Source of the DNA: Halobellus salinus
GTDB lineage: Archaea; Halobacteriota; Halobacteria; Halobacteriales; Haloferacaceae
NCBI RefSeq assembly: GCF_014646875.1
Contig: NZ_BMOC01000013.1
Span: 1-64,000 of the forward strand
DNA length: 64,000 bases
Direction: 5' to 3'
Numbering within the stretch: position 1 is the first letter of the stretch; every line of letters starts with the position of its first letter. The position numbers and the translations under genes are program-made. Positions 59,148 to 64,000 of the stretch are shown here, in pieces. The notes under the pieces are model-generated. The model was not told the origin of the DNA. It did no database searches and saw only the letters and a list, made by a program, of their open reading frames with translations.

Positions 59148-60881
59148 TTACTCCGCGTTCGACCGCTCGTTGCGCGGATATCGACCGGTGAACGCGGTGA
59201 AGTCGATTTCGGGGCTCGGAACTGTCGCCGCTGAGTCGTACGGTCGGTTGACCACGATGTCACCGGCAGTGCTGTCGCCGATCCCCGGAATCGCGGTGAG
59301 TTCGTCCATCGACGCGGCGTTGGGGTCGAGCGGGTATGGCACCCCGGTGACCGACCGGTAGCCGTGGTCGACCACCGCGACGTCGGTGGTTGTACCCAAC
59401 TCGCGCTCGCCCGGGACGCCAACCAGAAGGGGGTAGGTCCCGAGCTGTCGGCCGAACGTCCGGCCGTCTTGATGATACTCCAGGTGGACGTCCGGAAGCA
59501 CCGTCCCGGTTGGCGCCAGCCGACGCAGCATCGGCTGGTCGATCTCCTCGCGGACCTCGCGTTTGTACCGTTTGAACCGCTTTTTGTGGTCGATCGCGAT
59601 GTCGGCGCCCGCCTCCGACATCTCGGTCCCCTCGAACGCCATCACCTGCCGGATGTTGATCCGGCGGAGCATCAGTCCCGCGTCGTAGACCCGCTGGAGG
59701 AACCGCTTGTTGTGTTCGAAGGTCTCGGCGCGCTCGCCGTTGAGGCCGTGGAGCAGGTTGATGCCGGGGAGGAGTTTGGGGAGCCGGTCCGCGGCGTCGG
59801 TACCGTGAGTCGGCGCGTCTCCCCGGTCGTCGCCCGGCCGCCACCCCGCCTCCTCGTTGACGACCCGAACCGCCTCGAAACACTCGTCGGCGGTGACGTT
59901 GAGGTGGTTCTGCTCTTGGACCACCGGATCCGCCGACTCCAGGCCGAACGCCGCGGTGTCGCCGGGAGTATTGAACTCGGCGATGATCCGAATGCCCTCT
60001 CTGGCCTGCTCGGGCCACTTCACCACCGTGATGGGGTTCATGTTGTCGAGATGGAGGGTCTGGAGCTCGGGGGCGACCTCGCGGATCCCGGCGTAGAGCC
60101 GCCTGAGGGCGTCGGGGTTCGGGGCCTCGCCGTCGCCACCGTACGCGAGGATGTCGGCCTGCCGCCCCACCCGGAAGTGCCGCACGCCCCGGTCGGAGAG
60201 CGCGTCGACCTCGGTGACGACGGAGTCGGGCGGCCGGAACGCGGGATCGCCGTACATCGGCTCGGTGCAGAACGAGCACCGGTAGGCACACCCGCGGGAG
60301 GTCTCGAGTTCGCAGATCAGGTAATCGGGGTGGTTGGGGTGGTGCTCGACCACGAACGCGCCCCGTTCGGCCCACCGGTCGAGTTCGTCGTTGTCGCGAT
60401 ACCTGTTCTCGAAGCCTTCCAAGCCGTTATGGACCAGGTCGTACGCCGCGGCCTCAACATCGCCCATCGCGAGGAAGTCGTAGTCGAGATCCTGCCGCTC
60501 CATCTCTTGGGCGCCGGCGTTTTCTTCACCGACGCCGAATCGGATCGGGCCGCCCATCACCGAGACGCCCTCCGCGACCCACGCGAGTTCGCGCACCTCG
60601 TCGGGTTCGGCCGGGGTTCCGCCGACGTAACTTCCGGGGACGGTCATGCCGCCGATGTAGACGAGGAGGTCCGCGTCGGCGACGTCGGCCCACTTCCTCC
60701 GTTCCTCCCGGAGTTCGTCAATGGTGTGGTAGGTGACCTGCGATTCGGGAACGCCGGCATCGACGAGCGCACCGGCCGTGAACCGCGGGTACGTGGAGAT
60801 ATACGGTGGCACACCGAAGTGCGCCGGCTCGTCGACGTAGCCGTCGACGAGCGTCACGGAGAGGTCGGCCGGATCGATCAT
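59148..60881 (-). CDS. Radical SAM protein with C-terminal helix-hairpin-helix
   Basis: 577 residues. The radical SAM CxxxCxxC cluster is CELETSRGCAYRCSFCTEPM at about residue 190. A B12/UPF0313-like N-terminal domain (VTLVDGYVDEPAHFGVPPYI, DLLVYIGGMTVPG) precedes it. The C-terminus has an HhH motif (MDELTAIPGIGDSTAGDIVV) suggesting nucleic acid binding. Such fusions occur in haloarchaea and methanogens; the reaction is unknown. The GTA-like N-terminal 29-residue extension in the longer ORF (to 60968) is rejected in favour of ATG 60879-60881 (MIDPADLSVTLVDG). Confidence 0.88.
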   Translation of the reverse strand: MIDPADLSVTLVDGYVDEPAHFGVPPYISTYPRFTAGALVDAGVPESQVTYHTIDELREERRKWADVADADLLVYIGGMTVPGSYVGGTPAEPDEVRELAWVAEGVSVMGGPIRFGVGEENAGAQEMERQDLDYDFLAMGDVEAAAYDLVHNGLEGFENRYRDNDELDRWAERGAFVVEHHPNHPDYLICELETSRGCAYRCSFCTEPMYGDPAFRPPDSVVTEVDALSDRGVRHFRVGRQADILAYGGDGEAPNPDALRRLYAGIREVAPELQTLHLDNMNPITVVKWPEQAREGIRIIAEFNTPGDTAAFGLESADPVVQEQNHLNVTADECFEAVRVVNEEAGWRPGDDRGDAPTHGTDAADRLPKLLPGINLLHGLNGERAETFEHNKRFLQRVYDAGLMLRRINIRQVMAFEGTEMSEAGADIAIDHKKRFKRYKREVREEIDQPMLRRLAPTGTVLPDVHLEYHQDGRTFGRQLGTYPLLVGVPGERELGTTTDVAVVDHGYRSVTGVPYPLDPNAASMDELTAIPGIGDSTAGDIVVNRPYDSAATVPSPEIDFTAFTGRYPRNERSNAE

Positions 60882-60997
60882 ACCTGGGGGAGGCGGTCGA
60901 AGCCTAAAACGCTCACCCTCCGCGGTCAACGCCCGAGGGGTCGAGACAGCCATCCCGAACCGCAACACCGGTTATCCGCCGACGCCTCCCGTTCGGT

Positions 60998-61642
60998 ATG
61001 CACGACGACGCCCCTCCGGGTGGCGACAACATCGGCAGCGACCTCGAGGGCACGACCCCGGCCGACGCCCCCGTCACGATCCGTCCGGCCCGCCCCGACG
61101 ACGCGTCCGGCGTCCGCGCGATCTACGCCCCGTTCGTCCGCGACTCGCCGGTGACGTTCCGAACCGAGGTGCCCTCCGTCGACGAGATGGCCGAGGAGAT
61201 CCGCGAGACCCGGGCCGAAGACGAGTATCCGTGGTACGTGGCGGCCGTCGGCTCCGGGGAACGCGAGGTCGTCGGCTACGCGTACGCCGGCCGGCTCCGC
61301 GACCGGGCTGCGTACCGGTGGGCGGCCGAGACCTCCGTCTACGTCGCGCCCGACAGCCACCGCGCGGGGGTCGGGCGCCGGCTCTACGACCGGTTGCTCG
61401 GCACGCTCGGGCGGCAGGGGTACTGTTCGGCGTACGCCGCGATCGCGACACCGAACCCCGGGAGCGTGGCGTTCCACGAGAGTCAGGGGTTCGAGCGGGT
61501 GGGCACCTTCCCGGCGTCGGGATTCAAACTGGGCGAGTGGCACGACGTGGTGTGGTACCACCGTCGGCTCAACGACCCAGAGGGCGAGCCCGCGGCCCCC
61601 GACTCAGTCTCGGTGGTCGACGGCGGTGGCCCGACCGGGTGA
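60998..61642 (+). CDS. GNAT acetyltransferase of the phosphinothricin/methionine-sulfone type
   Basis: 214 residues. VTIRPARPDDASGVRAIYAP starts the fold. VVGYAYAGRLRDRAAYRWAA, SVYVAPDSHRAGVGRRLYDR (acetyl-CoA loop RAGVGR) and AIATPNPGSVAFHESQGFER follow, ending FKLGEWHDVVWYHRRLNDPE. This order fits the PAT/MddA group, which N-acetylates phosphinothricin, methionine sulfone or similar. About 27 extra N-terminal residues are Asp/Gly-rich. Confidence 0.86.
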   Translation: MHDDAPPGGDNIGSDLEGTTPADAPVTIRPARPDDASGVRAIYAPFVRDSPVTFRTEVPSVDEMAEEIRETRAEDEYPWYVAAVGSGEREVVGYAYAGRLRDRAAYRWAAETSVYVAPDSHRAGVGRRLYDRLLGTLGRQGYCSAYAAIATPNPGSVAFHESQGFERVGTFPASGFKLGEWHDVVWYHRRLNDPEGEPAAPDSVSVVDGGGPTG

Positions 61643-61708
61643 CCGAACCTCCGCCCCCTCCGCAGAGTCGCCACGTTCAAGCGCGCTCCCCGAGTTGCTT
61701 CGCACAAG

Positions 61709-62944
61709 ATGACACGAAGCGTCTGGCTGAAGGCCGACAACGCGGTCGGCGACTGGGAGACACGGAAGCGGCGGATCACCGCGGGGCTCGAAGCGGGCGT
61801 CGACTGGGTACTCGTCGACGAGGCCGACGTCGGGCGTGTCCGGGACCTCGGCGACGTGTCGGTTGCGGCGTTCCACACGACCGCTGAGACCACCCTCATC
61901 GACGATGTGGGCGGTGACAGTGACGGCAGCGACGCGGCCGATGACAGTCCAGTGGACGCCGCGGAGTTGGGTGGCACGGACGGGGACGCCGGCCCCGACG
62001 CGCACGTCGTAGGCAAGCACGGTGAGGGCGACGGCACTGTCGACCTCCCGACCGACTTCTCGGGGTCGGCGGACCTCACCACCCTCCGGCGGACGGATAA
62101 CCGGGCCAAGGGGGCGTACGTCCGGATCCGCGCCGAAGAGTACGAAGCGTTCGCCGAGGAGGCCGCCACCGACGCCGACTACACCATCGTGATCGGCGAC
62201 GACTGGACGATCATCCCGCTTGAGAACCTCATCGCGCGGATCGGCGAGGAGACCGACCTGATCGCGGGCGTCACCTCCGCCGAAGAAGCAGAAACCGCGT
62301 TCGAGACGCTCGAGATCGGCGCCGACGGGGTGCTGCTCGACTCCGACGATCCCGACGAGATCAGAAGGACTGTCGAAGTGCGCGACAACGCCGAACGGGA
62401 GACACTCGACCTCCAGTGGGCAACCGTGACCGACGTCGAACGCGCGGGGATGGCGGATCGAGTCTGTGTCGACACCGGGAGTCTGATGGAGCACGACGAG
62501 GGGATGTTGGTGGGGAGTATGGGCCGCGGGCTGTTCTTCGTCCACGCCGAGACCGCGGAGTCGCCGTACGTCGCCTCCCGGCCGTTCCGCGTGAACGCCG
62601 GTGCGGTCCACGCGTACGCCCGGACGCCCGGTGGCGGGACCACCTACCTCTCAGGGCTGGGAAGTGGCGACGAGGTCCAGGTCGTCGATAGTGAGGGTGG
62701 GACCCGCGAGGCCGTTGTCGGCCGCGTGAAGATCGAGAAGCGGCCCATGTTCCGGGTCGAGGCCGAGATCGACGGCGACCGGGTGGAGACGCTGCTCCAG
62801 AACGCCGAGACGATCAAGATCCACACCCGCGAGGGCCGAACCGCGGTGACCGATCTGGAAGCGGGTGACGAGGTGCTGCTGTTCTACGAGCGGACCGCGC
62901 GCCACTTCGGCGAGGCCGTCGAGGAGAGTATCATCGAAAAGTAG
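61709..62944 (+). CDS. 3-dehydroquinate synthase II
   Basis: 411 residues, longer than methanogen homologues by an acidic insert (about residues 68-120, VGGDSDGSDAADDSPVDAAE). SVWLKADNAVGDWETRKRRI has the conserved Lys. IVIGDDWTIIPLENLIARIG, VCVDTGSLMEHDEGMLVGSM and GRGLFFVHAETAESPYVASR, RVNAGAVHAYARTPGGGTTY, ETIKIHTREGRTAVTDLEAG identify the archaeal DHQ synthase II. It makes dehydroquinate from amino-dideoxy-heptulosonate in the aromatic pathway. tyrA for a later step is at 36.8 kb. Confidence 0.93.
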   Translation: MTRSVWLKADNAVGDWETRKRRITAGLEAGVDWVLVDEADVGRVRDLGDVSVAAFHTTAETTLIDDVGGDSDGSDAADDSPVDAAELGGTDGDAGPDAHVVGKHGEGDGTVDLPTDFSGSADLTTLRRTDNRAKGAYVRIRAEEYEAFAEEAATDADYTIVIGDDWTIIPLENLIARIGEETDLIAGVTSAEEAETAFETLEIGADGVLLDSDDPDEIRRTVEVRDNAERETLDLQWATVTDVERAGMADRVCVDTGSLMEHDEGMLVGSMGRGLFFVHAETAESPYVASRPFRVNAGAVHAYARTPGGGTTYLSGLGSGDEVQVVDSEGGTREAVVGRVKIEKRPMFRVEAEIDGDRVETLLQNAETIKIHTREGRTAVTDLEAGDEVLLFYERTARHFGEAVEESIIEK

Positions 62945-62964
62945 CGCGCACCACGCCGGTTGTG

Positions 62965-63399
62965 CTATTCGTCGGCGGCGTCGGGGTCGACCCACTCCAG
63001 TTCGGCCGTACACCACGGACAGAAGTCGATCTGGCGGTCGAGTTCCTTCCCACAGGACGGACACGCCGGGGTGTCGCCGGCCGCCGCTTTCGGGACGGTT
63101 GCGAGCCGGTGGGCGTCCAGAGTGCTAAGCAGCAACAGCGCAAACACCGGCCAGACGACGACGCTGGGGAGCGCCGACGGATCAAGCGTGGCGACCGCGC
63201 CGGGGTCGCCGAATCCGCCCATCCCCGGAAGGACGAACGCGACGAGCAGGGCGAGCGCCGCCCCGACGACCACTACAAACCACACCGCGGCCCGCCGCCA
63301 CCGCCGGAGGTAGAGATGCCCCACACCGGCGATCCCCACGGTGGCGCCGAGAACAGCGGCGAGCGTCGCGACCACCGCGCGTCGGCTCGGTCGGTTCAT
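62965..63399 (-). CDS. Zinc-ribbon membrane protein (DUF7575-like)
   Basis: 144 residues. Three hydrophobic segments (about 9-29, 38-58 and 76-94) are followed by a C-terminal zinc ribbon with CPSCGKELDRQIDFCPWCTA, that is CxxC...CxxC. It resembles the haloarchaeal DUF7575/TM2-plus-zinc-ribbon family, function unknown. ATG 63397-63399 is used instead of a longer out-of-character extension. Convergent with dehydroquinate synthase II, 20 bp apart. Confidence 0.78.
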   Translation of the reverse strand: MNRPSRRAVVATLAAVLGATVGIAGVGHLYLRRWRRAAVWFVVVVGAALALLVAFVLPGMGGFGDPGAVATLDPSALPSVVVWPVFALLLLSTLDAHRLATVPKAAAGDTPACPSCGKELDRQIDFCPWCTAELEWVDPDAADE

Positions 63400-63942
63400 A
63401 CCGTGCCACGACGCGATACTCCCGGTTAAACGTGCGGAAAACGCCCGGCGGTGCGAGGAGTGTAAACTGGATTTGTTACTCGGACGTATCCGCCGAGCAA
63501 CTCGTGCTCGGCGTGTCGTCGTTCCGATCCAGATGTCACACAGCGCGTGGTCAACCCCCAACAGTCCGCTCCTCAGGATCGGGCCGCCCGGAAGCCAGGC
63601 GCTCCGGTAGCGGTTTCACCGGTGGTACGCCGTCCGAGGAGGAGCCGTTCCACCACTCCTCCCACCCCCAGGCCACAGCACGGACCGTGTCCCGCTGGTC
63701 CCCGATGCTCCGCTTTCCCCAGCGGCGATCTCCGCCGGTCCTAATCCTGAGCAGTACCCGCCGTGGGGGGACCGCGGACGGTTCGTTGCCCGTGATCCGC
63801 ATAGCCGCGGTGGCACTCAGCAACCACCCGACCGCACCTCCGTCGGGGGGCACGACTCACCCGTCCTCAGAACCCGACGGAACCACCGTCGACCGGATCG
63901 CCTCGCGTAGATTTAATTCGACAGGTCAAGAACTACCCGCGT
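63400..63942. other. Non-coding region before the partial SDR gene
   Basis: About 540 bp. A perfect stem-loop GCCGAGCA-ACTCG-TGCTCGGC lies at 63492-63512. A frame on the minus strand (63551-63853) is open but lacks family features and has Arg/Gly/Pro/Trp-rich content. A stable RNA in 63600-63860 cannot be excluded (for example GGGGAAAGCGG on the minus strand near 63710-63720), but I could not match it to RNase P RNA or any other known RNA. Confidence 0.45.
63911..63918 (+). promoter_or_regulatory. TATA box of the partial SDR gene
   Basis: ATTTAATT lies 25-32 bp before the ATG, a strong leaderless haloarchaeal promoter. Confidence 0.7.
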
Positions 63943-64000
63943 ATGGGCCTACTGGAACGCTTCTCGCTCGACGGGGAGGTGGCCGTCGTGACCGGCGCGG
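63943..64000 (+). CDS. Short-chain dehydrogenase/reductase, 5' part only
   Basis: Only 19 codons are inside the window: MGLLERFSLDGEVAVVTGA. The segment FSLDGEVAVVTGA is the start of an SDR Rossmann fold (TGxxxGIG motif beginning). The gene runs off the right edge. The family is NAD(P)-dependent oxidoreductase; substrate unknown. A TATA box sits 25 bp upstream of its ATG. Confidence 0.75.
   Translation, partial: MGLLERFSLDGEVAVVTGA

Noticed and set aside
63551-63853. Minus-strand frame of 100 codons in the last gap
   Set aside because: No recognisable motif and unusual Trp/Arg/Pro content; a start with promoter was not found.
63600-63860. RNase P RNA on the minus strand
   Set aside because: Only GGGGAAAGCGG looked suggestive; the conserved regions at the 5' and 3' ends of archaeal RNase P RNA could not be found.

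Overview
The window is chromosomal DNA of a halophilic archaeon (class Halobacteria). The signs are high GC, very acidic predicted proteins, haloarchaea-type TATA boxes sitting about 25 bp before leaderless start codons, and archaeal core genes: TFE, SRP RNA and SRP19, Gar1, aTrm56, RNase P subunits p30 and Pop5, the proteasome alpha subunit, NreA, dehydroquinate synthase II, and a heme A synthase/heme O synthase fusion. A complete succinylase-type diaminopimelate operon for lysine fits Halorubrum-like haloarchaea, but the genus cannot be fixed from this sequence alone.

Layout. 1-6 kb is an accessory-looking stretch: a decayed MFS transporter, mmsA, a diverged 78-bp palindromic element, a thioredoxin-reductase-like flavoprotein, a transposase remnant, a class III aminotransferase and an Lrp/AsnC regulator with an 18-bp palindrome at its own promoter. 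Apart from the insertions it looks like a beta-alanine/omega-amino acid catabolic cluster. 6-13.4 kb holds a DMT permease, a PhoU-like regulator, small haloarchaeal proteins, a RIO-like kinase, a universal stress protein, and an actin-superfamily ATPase beside an archaellum FlaD/E-domain protein. 13.4-19.2 kb holds DUF5803, DUF2110, tfe, a GNAT enzyme, aTrm56, DUF2797 and an acidic DUF4382 lipoprotein. SRP RNA lies on the minus strand at about 19.26-19.57 kb. 20-26 kb has a thiolase-like/OB-fold pair, an aldo-keto reductase, and heme/cytochrome oxidase genes. 26-33.6 kb has ribL, a JAMM desampylase, a RecJ/GAN-like DHH protein, a secreted phospholipase D-like protein and a HEAT-repeat protein. 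33.7-45 kb mixes housekeeping genes (surE, Rsm22-like, tyrA, Xaa-Pro peptidase, srp19, gar1, presenilin-like protease, PUA and NYN proteins) with two pseudogenes, each broken by an identical 80-bp palindromic element. 45.5-51.5 kb is the dapA-dapB-dapD-lysA-dapF-dapE operon. 51.5-54.2 kb is rnp3-methyltransferase-rnp2-psmA. 54.6-64 kb holds a winged-helix regulator, an NRDE protein, a second stress protein, nreA, a TRAM protein, a radical SAM protein, a GNAT enzyme, dehydroquinate synthase II, a zinc-ribbon membrane protein and the start of a short-chain dehydrogenase.

The most noteworthy structures are a small palindromic MITE family. It has two identical 80-bp copies, inserted into a Tat-lipoprotein gene and a methyltransferase gene at near-identical target motifs, plus one older diverged copy. 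There are also several extragenic repeat arrays, a TFE whose zinc ribbon keeps only one cysteine, and a thiolase-like enzyme with serine where the nucleophilic cysteine is expected. I saw no tRNA, 16S/23S/5S rRNA, CRISPR array or replication origin.
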